Assembly (NCBI RefSeq): GCF_000733925.1 | Contig: NZ_JPOO01000001.1 | Span: 186,001-250,000 of the forward strand | Length of the DNA stretch: 64,000 nucleotides | Source: Arenibacter algicola | Lineage (GTDB): Bacteria; Bacteroidota; Bacteroidia; Flavobacteriales; Flavobacteriaceae | Direction of reading: 5' to 3' | Part shown: positions 8,540 through 17,593 of the stretch, in pieces | Numbering within the stretch: the stretch's first letter is position 1 | Layout of the letters: each line of letters opens with the position of its first letter | The notes under the pieces: generated by a model | What the model saw: the letters and a program-made list of their open reading frames with translations, nothing else | Database searches by the model: none | What the model was told of the DNA's origin: nothing | Translations under genes and position numbers: made by a program

Positions 8540-9775
8540 TTAGTTGCTTAAATAATTGATTATCGTTGTTTGTACATAGTAGGTCTTAATAGATTCGATT
8601 TGGTTGATCTGAAATTTTAATTGTAACTCCTGAATATCCAGAACGTCCTTAAAATCAATCGTACCAGTTTCATAACTTCGGATCAAAATATCTTCTGCAT
8701 CATTTGCCTGTTTTAAGTTTTTGGATTGCGTCTTATAGCTGATTCTTGCAGAAATTCTATCGTTAATGGCTTTGGCCAAAATTGATTCCAAATTGTTTAA
8801 GCGATCTTGTTTCTGTGCGCTTATCTCCAATTGCTGCAGTTCGTTTTGTTTGCTTTGGGATTTATACTTCTTGTTAAAAAGGGGTATAGACAAAGACACC
8901 ATTGGCATTATAATATCTTTTCCATTATCGCGGAAATCCATATCCGGGCGTTCATCAACATTGATATAATCCAATCCAAAACCAATCATTGGAAGACTTT
9001 CTTTCTGGTTCAGCAATTCAGATTTTTCAACCGAATTATAAAGCTTGTCGTATTTCAGCAATTCAGGATGTAATGCTAAATTCTCGGGAGTGATGTCAAA
9101 ATCCTCTAAAGGCATATTCAAATCACTTATAACATTGACTGACATATCTTTATCTCGATTTAAGAGCTTATTAAAATTGGTTTGTTCTGCTAAAAATTGT
9201 TGAATCAAAACATCTAATAATTGTTGCATTTCATTTTGACGCATTTGTAACCGCAAGACATCTACGGCTGAAGCTTTGCCAACTTCTAGTGAAGTCAAGG
9301 CCAAGGTTTCATAGGTTTTTAGTAATTCTATGTTTTCAAGGAATACAGTTTGTTTTGCCATGTTTGCATATAGATTATAGTAGGCTTGTGATACGGAAGC
9401 CACTAGTTTTCTTTTGGCAATCACTATTTCTTCATACTTTACATCAGCCAAAGAACTTACATAGTTTTCTCTTGCAGTAATGTTTCCAAACCAAGGCAAC
9501 ATTTGCTTTGCAGAAACCTTAAAGCGTTGCGCACCGGTTCTTGTTTCAGGTTCGCTAACAAAATAGCCCACTCCAAATTCAGTATTGGGAATAGCGCCTA
9601 CTTCATTTACTTTTTCCGAGGCAATACCATATTGCAATTCAAATTTTTGAATTTCTGGACTATTGGAAATAGCCTCATCAATATAGGTTTGCAAATTTTG
9701 ACCATAACTGTTGAATGCCAAGAATAACTGGCTCAGAAATACGACCAACTTTAAATGTGTTTTCTGTTTTATCAT
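8540..9775 (-). CDS. TolC-family outer-membrane efflux channel (CusC/CzcC type)
   Basis: 411 residues with a signal peptide (cleavage near YGQNLQ, residues 22-30) and two repeats of long helices typical of outer-membrane efflux proteins: EAISNSPEIQKFELQYGIASEK, LASVSQAYYNLYANMAKQ-like stretches, and SIPLFNKKYKSQSKQNE in the second repeat. It forms the trimeric outer-membrane duct for the tripartite pump. Its start overlaps the cusA stop by 4 bp (ATGA), indicating translational coupling. Confidence 0.88.
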   Translation of the reverse strand: MIKQKTHLKLVVFLSQLFLAFNSYGQNLQTYIDEAISNSPEIQKFELQYGIASEKVNEVGAIPNTEFGVGYFVSEPETRTGAQRFKVSAKQMLPWFGNITARENYVSSLADVKYEEIVIAKRKLVASVSQAYYNLYANMAKQTVFLENIELLKTYETLALTSLEVGKASAVDVLRLQMRQNEMQQLLDVLIQQFLAEQTNFNKLLNRDKDMSVNVISDLNMPLEDFDITPENLALHPELLKYDKLYNSVEKSELLNQKESLPMIGFGLDYINVDERPDMDFRDNGKDIIMPMVSLSIPLFNKKYKSQSKQNELQQLEISAQKQDRLNNLESILAKAINDRISARISYKTQSKNLKQANDAEDILIRSYETGTIDFKDVLDIQELQLKFQINQIESIKTYYVQTTIINYLSN

Positions 9776-12700
9776 GGTTCAAAATTTAGGGTGTCCGATT
9801 CGTTTTTTAATCTTCGTTTGGCAATCTGTTCCTTTCTCCAACTATAGAGGACAGGAACAAGGAAGTAAGAGGTGGTGTCCAATAACATTCCCCCGAAAAT
9901 AGGGATGGACATAGGGATCATGATATCACTTCCTTTACCTGTTGAAGTCAAGACTGGTAAGAGAGCCAAAATGGTGGTTACTGTAGTCATCAGGCATGGC
10001 CGTATGCGCTTGGAAGCTGCTTCCAAGGTAGATTTTCTTATTTCTTGAATATCTGTAGGGTCGTTTTTGTCAAAGGTCTGTGTGAGGTAGGTGGCCATAA
10101 CGACACCATCATCGGTAGCAATACCAAATAGGGCAATAAAACCAACCCAAACCGCCACGCTCAAATTGACGGTTTTAATATTGAAGAGTACCCGAAGGTT
10201 TTCACCAAAGAAATTGAAATTCAAAAACCAGTCTTGTCCGTATAGCCAAATCATCACAAAGCCACCGGCAAAGGCCACTGCAATTCCAGTGAAGACCATT
10301 AATGTTGTGGAAACCGACCGGAATTGGAAATAAAGAATCAAGAAAATAACCAACAAGGCCAGAGGAACAATAATCGATAGCGTTTCTTCGGCACGCATTT
10401 GATTTTCATAGGTTCCCGTGAATTTATAACTGATCCCTTTTGGAACTGTTAATTCTCCATTGTCAATCTTATGCTGAATAAGGGCTTGGGCATTTTCAAC
10501 CACATTTACTTCCGCGAAACCGTCCAATTTGTCAAACAACACATAGCCCACCAAAAAAGTATCCTCACTTTTTATGACTTGCGGACCTTGTTCGTAACGA
10601 ATGCTTGCCAGTTCACTCAATGGCACTGGGTTGCTCTTTTCTACAGGCACATATATACGCCCTAAATCGGATGGGTTTGCCCGCAATTCCCTTGGGTAAC
10701 GAATTCGAACATCATAGCGTTCCCTGCCTTCCACGGTTTGCGTCAACGACATTCCTCCAACAGCTACTTTTAGAACATTCTGTACTTCCTCAATAGTTAT
10801 TCCATAGCGCGCCAGCTTTTCCCTGTCAATGTCAATAAGAAGGTATGGTTTGCCTACGATCCGGTCGGCGAAAACAGCTTCTTGTTTTACGCCTTCAACC
10901 TCTTTCAGAACATTTTCCAATTCCAGGCCAAAATTTTCTATCAGTTTTAAGTCCTGACCTTTAACTTTGATACCCATTGGTGCACGCATTCCTGTTTGAA
11001 GCATTACCAGACGCGTTTCTATGGGTTGTAATTTTGGGGCGGAGGTCACACCTGGTAGTTTGGTGACCTTTACAATTTCATTCCAAATATCATCTGGGGA
11101 ATTGATTGCTGGTCGCCAGTTTCGGAAGAATTCGCCATCATTATCAGGAATTAGATTATTGGGCGATTCGTCAACTGTTGTTAGAACATTTTTGCCATTT
11201 TTTCGTGCATTTTCAATTTTTTCCAATTCCACTGAATGATTAGGGTTATCAACCAAACTACTGTCCTTTAGAATAAATAATCCATCATCGTTAACTTTAT
11301 AGCGTTGGCGATTTCCTTTTTCATTCAATATATATTCTGATTTGTACTGGATTATATTTTCGTACATAGATAAGGGAGCTGGATCCAATGCAGATTCTGT
11401 TCTTCCGGCTTTTCCGACGACGGTTTCAATTTCGGGAATGCTTGCAACCGCCATATCCAATTGTTGTAATACCCGTTTATTTTCTTCAATCCCTGCATGC
11501 GGCATCGAGGTGGGCATTAAAAGAAATGAGCCTTCATTTAGGGATGGCATAAACTCCTTTCCCGTATTTTTATAAATGACGAAACCTAGGATGAGAAGTG
11601 ATGTGGGAATGGTCAAAAAAAGTAACCGATTTGCCAAGGCCCATTTAAGGATTCTGGAGTAGTAATTTTTGAAAATTGAAAAACTTGCCAACAGGCCAAA
11701 GCAGATAATGCCCACGAAAATTAGATTCCAGAAAACGCTCTTGTCAACTCCCAATGGACGCCAATATTCTGCCAATAAGAATACAATGGCCAATGCCGAA
11801 AGATAGATGCTGTATTTGCTGGAGCGCTCTTTTGACCAATTGCCACGTAGTTTTGCGAATGCCAGAAAACTAAAACCCATCAAAATAAGGCCTAACCAAT
11901 GGCCAAAAATTGCCACAATAAACCCGGCGACCAACAATAGCCCGTTGATACCATAGTTGGTACTCCTCCTAATTTTTCTACTCTTGAACAAAAATGCTGC
12001 AAATGGTGGAATCAAAAACAGGGCAATAATAATGGATGCAGTAAGTGCAAATGTTTTAGTAAATGCCAGGGGCCGGAATAGTTTCCCTTCAGCTCCAATC
12101 ATCGTAAATACCGGTATGAAACTTATGATTGTTGTCATCACAGCTGTTACGATAGCTCCTGATACCTCAGCTGTGGCATTGTAAACTATTGTGTTTATCG
12201 GAAGTTTACGGTCATCTTCATCCAAATGCCTGATTATATTTTCAGAAAGGATAATTCCTACGTCAACCATGGTGCCAATGGCAATGGCTATACCAGAAAG
12301 CGCAACAATATTAGCATCAACCCCAAATATTTTCATGGCTATGAATACCATTAAAACCGCAACCGGTAGTAGTCCAGATATAAGTACTGAAGCACGGAGG
12401 TTGAAAACCATAATGATGATGACCAAAATGGTAATTAGTATTTCTAAAGTTAGCGCTTCATTAAGTGTTCCTAAAGTTTCTTGGATAAGCTCTGTTCTGT
12501 CATAAAAAGGTACAATCGTCACTTGGGACGTTCTTCCGTCACTTAATACTTTGGATGGCAAGCCCGCACTCAATTCCTTTATTTTGTCCTTTACATTATT
12601 GATGACCTCCAACGGGTTTGCTCCATAACGGGCAACAACAACGGCCCCAACAACTTCCGCACCTTCTTTGTCGAGTAACCCTCTGCGAGCTGCTGGACCT

Positions 12701-13551
12701 AAAGACACTTTGGCAATGTCTTTGATCTTGATAGAAATATAATCTTCAGAGGTAACTACGGAATTTTCTAAGTCGGTAATAGATTTGACATATCCCAGGC
12801 CACGTACCAAATACTCGACTTTATTTATTTCTAAGGTCTGTGCACCAATATCTCTATTGCTTTCCTTGACCGCTTTTACAACTTGGTTCAAGCCAATGTT
12901 GTATTGACGCATCAATTCTGGATTTACGTCTATTTGGTATTCCTGAACGTATCCTCCAATTGATGCTACCTCGGAAACACCACTTGCCGCTGACAATGCA
13001 TATTTTACGTAGTAGTCTTGTATGCTTCTCAATTCCTGCAAATCCCAACCACCAGTTACATTGCCATCCGTGTCCCTACCTTCTAAAGTATACCAGAAAA
13101 TCTGTCCTAAGCCGGTGGCGTCGGGACCTAAAGCAGGATTAACCCCTTCCGGGAGCAATCCACTGGGTAAGGAATTTAGCTTTTCAAGAATCCGACTTCG
13201 GCTCCAATAAAATTCTATATCCTCCTCGAATATGATATAGATGCTTGAAAACCCGAACATTGAGGAACTACGTATGGTTTTTACCCCTGGAATACCTAAA
13301 AGCGATGTGGTTAAAGGATAGGTGATTTGGTCTTCTATATCTTGTGGTGACCTACCATCCCATTTGGTAAAAACGATTTGTTGGTTCTCACCAATGTCCG
13401 GAATTGCGTCTACGGCAACCGGGTTGCGGGGCAAAAATCCAGTATCCCAATTGAAAGGTGCGTTGATAGTGCCCCATCCTACAAACAATACGAGCATGAG
13501 TACCGCAACCAATTTATTCTCGATAAGAAATTTAATTCCTTTGTTGAGCAT
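9772..13551 (-). CDS. cusA: Heavy-metal RND efflux pump, CusA type (Cu+/Ag+)
   Basis: 1259 residues, somewhat longer than the roughly 1050 of E. coli CusA. The extra length lies in a mid-protein membrane segment (about 540-640) and a charged loop (around NEKGNRQRYKVNDDG). A TM helix at about residue 430 reads AIGTMVDVGIILSENII, which carries the monovalent-metal (CusA, HME4) signature and not the DFG...D...E pattern of CzcA. Methionines in FLLMPTSMP, RLVMLQTGM and VGGMSLTQTVEG appear to align with the CusA binding methionines (from memory). It drives proton-coupled export of Cu(I)/Ag(I) from periplasm or cytosol. Second gene of the operon after the HYC-motif protein. Confidence 0.93.
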   Translation of the reverse strand: MLNKGIKFLIENKLVAVLMLVLFVGWGTINAPFNWDTGFLPRNPVAVDAIPDIGENQQIVFTKWDGRSPQDIEDQITYPLTTSLLGIPGVKTIRSSSMFGFSSIYIIFEEDIEFYWSRSRILEKLNSLPSGLLPEGVNPALGPDATGLGQIFWYTLEGRDTDGNVTGGWDLQELRSIQDYYVKYALSAASGVSEVASIGGYVQEYQIDVNPELMRQYNIGLNQVVKAVKESNRDIGAQTLEINKVEYLVRGLGYVKSITDLENSVVTSEDYISIKIKDIAKVSLGPAARRGLLDKEGAEVVGAVVVARYGANPLEVINNVKDKIKELSAGLPSKVLSDGRTSQVTIVPFYDRTELIQETLGTLNEALTLEILITILVIIIMVFNLRASVLISGLLPVAVLMVFIAMKIFGVDANIVALSGIAIAIGTMVDVGIILSENIIRHLDEDDRKLPINTIVYNATAEVSGAIVTAVMTTIISFIPVFTMIGAEGKLFRPLAFTKTFALTASIIIALFLIPPFAAFLFKSRKIRRSTNYGINGLLLVAGFIVAIFGHWLGLILMGFSFLAFAKLRGNWSKERSSKYSIYLSALAIVFLLAEYWRPLGVDKSVFWNLIFVGIICFGLLASFSIFKNYYSRILKWALANRLLFLTIPTSLLILGFVIYKNTGKEFMPSLNEGSFLLMPTSMPHAGIEENKRVLQQLDMAVASIPEIETVVGKAGRTESALDPAPLSMYENIIQYKSEYILNEKGNRQRYKVNDDGLFILKDSSLVDNPNHSVELEKIENARKNGKNVLTTVDESPNNLIPDNDGEFFRNWRPAINSPDDIWNEIVKVTKLPGVTSAPKLQPIETRLVMLQTGMRAPMGIKVKGQDLKLIENFGLELENVLKEVEGVKQEAVFADRIVGKPYLLIDIDREKLARYGITIEEVQNVLKVAVGGMSLTQTVEGRERYDVRIRYPRELRANPSDLGRIYVPVEKSNPVPLSELASIRYEQGPQVIKSEDTFLVGYVLFDKLDGFAEVNVVENAQALIQHKIDNGELTVPKGISYKFTGTYENQMRAEETLSIIVPLALLVIFLILYFQFRSVSTTLMVFTGIAVAFAGGFVMIWLYGQDWFLNFNFFGENLRVLFNIKTVNLSVAVWVGFIALFGIATDDGVVMATYLTQTFDKNDPTDIQEIRKSTLEAASKRIRPCLMTTVTTILALLPVLTSTGKGSDIMIPMSIPIFGGMLLDTTSYFLVPVLYSWRKEQIAKRRLKNESDTLNFEP

Positions 13552-13662
13552 TTTAAGTGATTTTTAAACATTTTGAAATTGAATTGGCCTAAACCCTACG
13601 AACAACAGGTTTAGCCCTTAAACAGCGATGGCCGTTGGGCTTTAATTTCTAACGTTTAATAT

Positions 13663-14085
13663 TCAAATAAGGAAGGTTTGATCCAGAATTTGGATATCAC
13701 GTATCAGAGGTGGAGGAGAGTAATCCCCAAAAGGAACAATATTTTTGTCAAACCCTTCAAATAAGTTTACGTAGGAATAAACAAAGGAGGCAAGAAATAG
13801 TTGTTGGTCAAAAGAAATGTGGTCGAATGTAATTTTTAAATCATCCTGTCCGTCCTGGGAAAATTTAACGTCAGTGCAGCAATCCATGTCCATTTTCTCG
13901 ATTGAGCATTCACTGCCTGAATTTAAATTGTCAGCCTTCATCAAACAGGCATCAACCTTTTCAAAAAAATTGAAATCTACCAAATGGTCACCACAATAGT
14001 GCATATCCACAGAAAAGGACATCGTGGAGAATAGCACTATTAATGCCATTGCAATGGATACTATTTTTCGAAAAAATTCTATCAT
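13663..14085 (-). CDS. Small secreted Cys/His-rich protein, first gene of efflux operon
   Basis: 140 residues with an N-terminal hydrophobic segment (about 10-28). It has MHYCGDHLVDFNFF, then ACLMK, SECSIEKMDMDCCTD, and ends with a hydrophobic C-terminal part (FLASFVYSYVNLF, YSPPPLI). Proteins with the HYCGG-like start and a CC pair occur beside metal efflux genes in Bacteroidetes; a periplasmic metal-binding or sensing role is inferred from the Cys, His and Met residues. It lies about 110 bp upstream of cusA on the same strand. No formal family name is known to me. Confidence 0.7.
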   Translation of the reverse strand: MIEFFRKIVSIAMALIVLFSTMSFSVDMHYCGDHLVDFNFFEKVDACLMKADNLNSGSECSIEKMDMDCCTDVKFSQDGQDDLKITFDHISFDQQLFLASFVYSYVNLFEGFDKNIVPFGDYSPPPLIRDIQILDQTFLI

Positions 14086-14092
14086 TACTTTG

Positions 14093-14100
14093 CAAAATTA
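14093..14100 (-). promoter_or_regulatory. Candidate -7 box for the efflux operon
   Basis: Read on the minus strand this is TAATTTTG, matching TAnnTTTG, 8 bp upstream of the first start codon. If used, transcription would begin at or just before the ATG, giving a very short leader. No clear -33 TTG is visible. Confidence 0.35.
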
Positions 14101-14508
14101 CAAAATTTATAGATTTGTTGTCTTTTTTAACGGAACATTAGAATTCTCAGTAATTCTTTTTTGAATTATGTAGAGAACTCAAATGCGATATTATTCAGGA
14201 GTAAAATGAGCAGGACTTAAAAAGTGTAAATATGGTTTTTCCTGGTTCCTATATAATTATCTCTTGGACTTTAATTGTTGATAACTACGGATATTCAAGT
14301 AATAGGTCAATTGTGGGGTGATTTTTTTTGACATCATTTGATAACAAGTGATATTCAATAAAATTAAGGAGAGCTTTATGCAATATTATTTGATATGATT
14401 TGACGTAAATAATTATATATCAAGTAGTTGTGAATAACTATTACAGTTTTTTACATTCCTTTTTTGCCTATTTTTATACATTTACCCTACCTACAATGGT
14501 GTAGGAAG
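14101..14508. other. Divergent intergenic region between efflux operon and replication genes
   Basis: AT-rich with no supported gene. It has several scattered GATAT/TTGATA motifs (around 14335-14425) resembling the arms of the inverted repeat at 4568-4599, so one DNA-binding protein might act at both places. This is suggestive only. Confidence 0.3.
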
Positions 14509-14524
14509 ACAAAAGCGCTTTTGT
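14509..14524. promoter_or_regulatory. Perfect 16-bp palindrome before the HTH gene
   Basis: ACAAAAGCGCTTTTGT is its own reverse complement and lies 28 bp upstream of the HTH gene start. Its position suggests an autoregulatory operator, although a weak hairpin is also possible. Confidence 0.45.
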
Positions 14525-14552
14525 TCATTTAACAATCTTAAATAAGAAATAA

Positions 14553-14792
14553 ATGGACAATTTTTTAATCTTGGAGCGATTGGATCGTTTGGAAAAACTA
14601 TTGATCGCCAATAAGGAAGTATTGACTTTTGAGGAGACCTGTGACTTTACGGGAATATCCAGAAGTTATCTGTACAAACTCACCGCTGCTGGAAAGATCC
14701 CACATTCCAAGCCCAATGGAAAAATGCTCTTTTTCGAGAAAAAGAAAATCGTAGACTGGCTGCTCAGGAACGGGCAAAGTTCTGCGGAATAG
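14553..14792 (+). CDS. Helix-turn-helix (excisionase/MerR-like) DNA-binding protein
   Basis: 79 residues. After a short N-terminal helix, the core is a winged HTH of the HTH_17/excisionase kind: LTFEETCDFTGISRSYLYKL and GKIPHSKPNGKMLFFEKKKIVDWL. In Bacteroidetes mobilizable elements such a gene regularly precedes the primase and mobilization genes. It may act as an excisionase/recombination directionality factor or as a regulator of the replication module. The palindrome just upstream is a possible site of action. Confidence 0.88.
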   Translation: MDNFLILERLDRLEKLLIANKEVLTFEETCDFTGISRSYLYKLTAAGKIPHSKPNGKMLFFEKKKIVDWLLRNGQSSAE

Positions 14793-14896
14793 CAGGAAGC
14801 CCTAACCTGGGCCATGGCCATTATAAAGGCCAATCAAGTAATCTCTTAAATTAATATTGCGCCAGTTGGATCTCTCTGGTGCCAAACACAATACAC

Positions 14897-16093
14897 ATGG
14901 ACGACATACCCTACATTCGCGTGGGCACCAATTATTACAAATTAGTGAGTGTCCCTACCATATCAGGGAATTTGAGGGAGGTCATAGTACCTTGGACCCT
15001 TGAGGCCATTCGCCAGGATCACGGAAGGAATTATATCGGGGGCATAAAAAAATACGATGGTTTCACCTGTCTTCCCAGCCATATCCATTTTGAACAGGAG
15101 TGCCACGGTTTTTACAATACCTATTCTCCCTTGCCCCATAAACCCCAAGAGGGAGACTTTCCCTATACCCGGCAGCTTTTGGAACACATCTTCGGGCAAC
15201 AATCGGATCTCGGGATGGACTATATGCAACTATTATATTTAAGGCCTGTGCAAATGCTACCGATCCTCTGTTTGGTATCCAAGGAAAGGTCCACAGGCAA
15301 GAGTACATTTCTTAAATGGCTGAAGGTAGTGTTCGACAACAACATGACCTACCTTACCAATGACAGTTTCAGCAGCCAGTTCAACGCCGATTGGGCGAAC
15401 AAGCTCTTGATCTGCATCGACGAGGTGCTTTTCAATAAGGAAGAGCTGACCGAGCGCATCAAGTATATGAGCACGACCAATATCAATAAGCTGGAGGCCA
15501 AGGGCAAGGATAAAAGGGAGGTCGAGTTCTTTGGCAAGTTCATCCTTTGCAGCAACAATGAAGATAATTTCATCAAGATAGACAATAATGAGACCCGTTT
15601 TTGGGTGTTGAAGGTACCCTCCCTGAAGAAAGAGGAAACCCAGTTTTTGGATTTTTTGGAAGCGGAGATACCTGCTTTCCTGTATCATCTACAAATTAGA
15701 AAACTCAACAGTCCCAATAGGACCCGGATGTGGTTCTCTCCTTCCCAGATCAGGACCAGGGCCCTGGAAAGTTTAATGCGGAACAATAGGAACCGAGTGG
15801 AAAAGGAACTCGCCAGTGTAATCCTGAGTGCGATGGAAACCTTTGACCTTGAAGAGCTTGAGTTATGCCCCTTGGATGCCCTTCAATTATTGAACCGTAC
15901 CCGGATCAAAACGGACCTTACCCAATTGAGACAGATCCTGAAAAAGGACTGGAAGCTGATTAATCAGAAGAATTCCATGGTCTACCGGAAATTGATGATC
16001 TGGCCGGAAGGAGTGATGGGATGGATAGATGGCAAGGGAAGATATTATACCATAAAGAAGGATTTCCTGTTGGAGCAGTTTGGGGAAGAATAG
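14897..16093 (+). CDS. Primase-helicase (SF3/DUF5906-like) of the mobile element
   Basis: About 398 residues from the ATG at 14897; an upstream in-frame GTG at 14879 adds six residues and cannot be excluded. The P-loop is VSKERSTGKSTFL (about 130-142), followed by a Walker B-like LLICIDEVLF and the superfamily 3 sensor region KFILCSNNEDNF, as in phage-type primase-helicases. The function should be initiating or unwinding replication of the excised circular element. It follows the HTH gene by about 100 bp on the same strand. Confidence 0.85.
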   Translation: MDDIPYIRVGTNYYKLVSVPTISGNLREVIVPWTLEAIRQDHGRNYIGGIKKYDGFTCLPSHIHFEQECHGFYNTYSPLPHKPQEGDFPYTRQLLEHIFGQQSDLGMDYMQLLYLRPVQMLPILCLVSKERSTGKSTFLKWLKVVFDNNMTYLTNDSFSSQFNADWANKLLICIDEVLFNKEELTERIKYMSTTNINKLEAKGKDKREVEFFGKFILCSNNEDNFIKIDNNETRFWVLKVPSLKKEETQFLDFLEAEIPAFLYHLQIRKLNSPNRTRMWFSPSQIRTRALESLMRNNRNRVEKELASVILSAMETFDLEELELCPLDALQLLNRTRIKTDLTQLRQILKKDWKLINQKNSMVYRKLMIWPEGVMGWIDGKGRYYTIKKDFLLEQFGEE

Positions 16094-16099
16094 AAAAAC

Positions 16100-16307
16100 G
16101 ATGAAACGATGACAAATCGATGATGGGTGAAACGTAATGTCCATGGGTGATGCGGCGGGTCTGTCATCATTTGCCAAAAAAATTGCCAATGAAAAGAAAA
16201 AACACCCCTCTATTTATACTTTTTTTTGATGAAACGATGACAGATAGAGTTCAGGTCAATAAAGACGGGGGTTGGGCCGTCATCGTTTTGTCATCATTTT
16301 GTCATCA
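16100..16307. repeat. Iteron-like cluster of GATGACA/GTCATC motifs between the two primase genes
   Basis: GATGAAACGATGACA occurs twice as an exact 15-bp direct repeat (16100-16114 and 16228-16242). A further GTCATCAT lies at 16163-16170. Three GTCATCRTTTT-like units repeat with 11-bp spacing at 16279, 16290 and 16301. The motifs are in both orientations. Helically phased repeats next to replication genes suggest an origin or operator. Confidence 0.55.
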
Positions 16308-16347
16308 AAAAAGAATGATGATGGGAAATGGGATCAAATGACAAGAA

Positions 16348-17211
16348 ATGCACAATAAGAGAACATTTAGGACACGGTGTGAAACAGCCCGGGATTTTCC
16401 CATCGAAAGGGCGCTGGCAAAATTCGGGCACTTTCCCACACGGACATCGGTCAAAGAAGCTTGGTTCCTGAGTCCTTTCAGGTCAGAAACCCAAGCCTCT
16501 TTCAAGGTGTCCAAGGAACTCAATAGATGGTACGACCATGGGGCGGGGAAAGGGGGCAACGTGATCGACCTGGTCTGTATTGTAAACGGATCATCCGTTA
16601 GGGAAACCTTGGATTGATTGGAAAACGGCCAGATCTCTCTTTCTTTTCACCGGCAACCTTTTAATGAATTTAAAGAAGAGGGGATCAAAATTAGGGAAGT
16701 AAAGATACTGGGCCATAATGCCTTGCAAGAGTATGTGGAAGTAAGGGGAATTTCCTTGCCAACGGCCCTGGGACTGTGCAGGGAGGTCCACTATAGCTTG
16801 AGGGACAGAATGTACTTCGCCATCGGTTTACAGAACGATTCCTATGGATGGGAACTGCGCAACAAATATGTCAAGAACTCAAGTTCCCCAAAGGATATGA
16901 CATACATCAATTATGGGAAAAGAAGGCTTATTGTCACCGAGGGCATGTTCGATATGTTGAGCCTTATGGAATGGGACAAAAAACTACGGGGTGAAAATGA
17001 CCTATTGATATTGAATTCCCTTGCCTTTGTGGAAAAAATACCCGGACTATTTGAAAGCTATGAATCCGTACAGCTCTACCTGGACAATGACAAAGCAGGG
17101 AAAAGTGCCACAAAAATATTGATGGAACAGAGCCCAAAATGCAGGGACATGTCAAACTTGTACAAGGATTTTAAGGATGTGAACGCATGGTGGATGTCGA
17201 AAAAACTATGA
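16348..17211 (+). pseudogene. TOPRIM-domain DNA primase interrupted by one in-frame TGA
   Basis: Two consecutive in-frame ORFs are separated only by a TGA at 16615-16617 (between LD and LENG). The first 89 residues hold the CHC2-like part, with WFLSPFRSETQASFKV and RWYDHGAGKGGNVIDLV. The next 197 hold the TOPRIM part, with RRLIVTEGMFDMLSLM (the conserved Glu) and VQLYLDNDKAGKSATKIL (the D-x-D-like motif). Together they make about 287 residues, the normal size of this family in Bacteroidetes mobile elements. No frameshift is needed. It may be a nonsense mutation, a sequencing error, or two polypeptides made by internal initiation at TTG 16618. Confidence 0.8.
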
Positions 17212-17296
17212 CCCATCGGGGAAGGAATTCAAGATGTGTCTTTGTTGCCACAAAGACGATCTTGCTTTGCTCCCGGAGGTCGCAAAGAAACAAAAA

Positions 17297-17593
17297 ATGA
17301 AAAGGACCTACATCAAATTCCGATGTTCCCTCTTCGAGAAGAAACTGCTCAGGATCAAGGCCAAAAAGAGCGGTCTGAGCCTAAGCGAATATTGCCGTCG
17401 TGCCGCTTTTGGGGACAAGATCATCGAGCGCTTGACGGAGGAACAGATAGACATCTATAAGATGCTGATCCAGTATGCAACAAACTTTAAGCTGATCGGG
17501 AACATGTTCCGAAAACGAAATCCCAGACTGGCGGAAGAGGTCACAAAGCTGGCCGAGGAAATACGGAACCACCTTAAAAATTTCAAAAAATGA
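17297..17593 (+). CDS. mobC: MobC-type mobilization (relaxosome) protein
   Basis: 98 residues from the ATG at 17297 (MKRTYIKFRCSLFEK). An earlier in-frame ATG at 17234 would add 21 residues with no resemblance to the family. The N-terminal part is ribbon-helix-helix-like (YIKFRCSLFEKKLLRIKAKKSGLSLSEYCRRAAFG), followed by helices (LTEEQIDIYKMLIQYATNFKLIGNMFRKRNP). Such proteins bind oriT with the relaxase. The stop overlaps the relaxase start by 4 bp. Confidence 0.88.
   Translation: MKRTYIKFRCSLFEKKLLRIKAKKSGLSLSEYCRRAAFGDKIIERLTEEQIDIYKMLIQYATNFKLIGNMFRKRNPRLAEEVTKLAEEIRNHLKNFKK

Noticed and set aside
9772..13551. CzcA-type (zinc/cobalt/cadmium) assignment
   Set aside because: The TM motif reads TMVDVGIILSEN, as in Cu/Ag pumps, without the extra acidic residues of CzcA.
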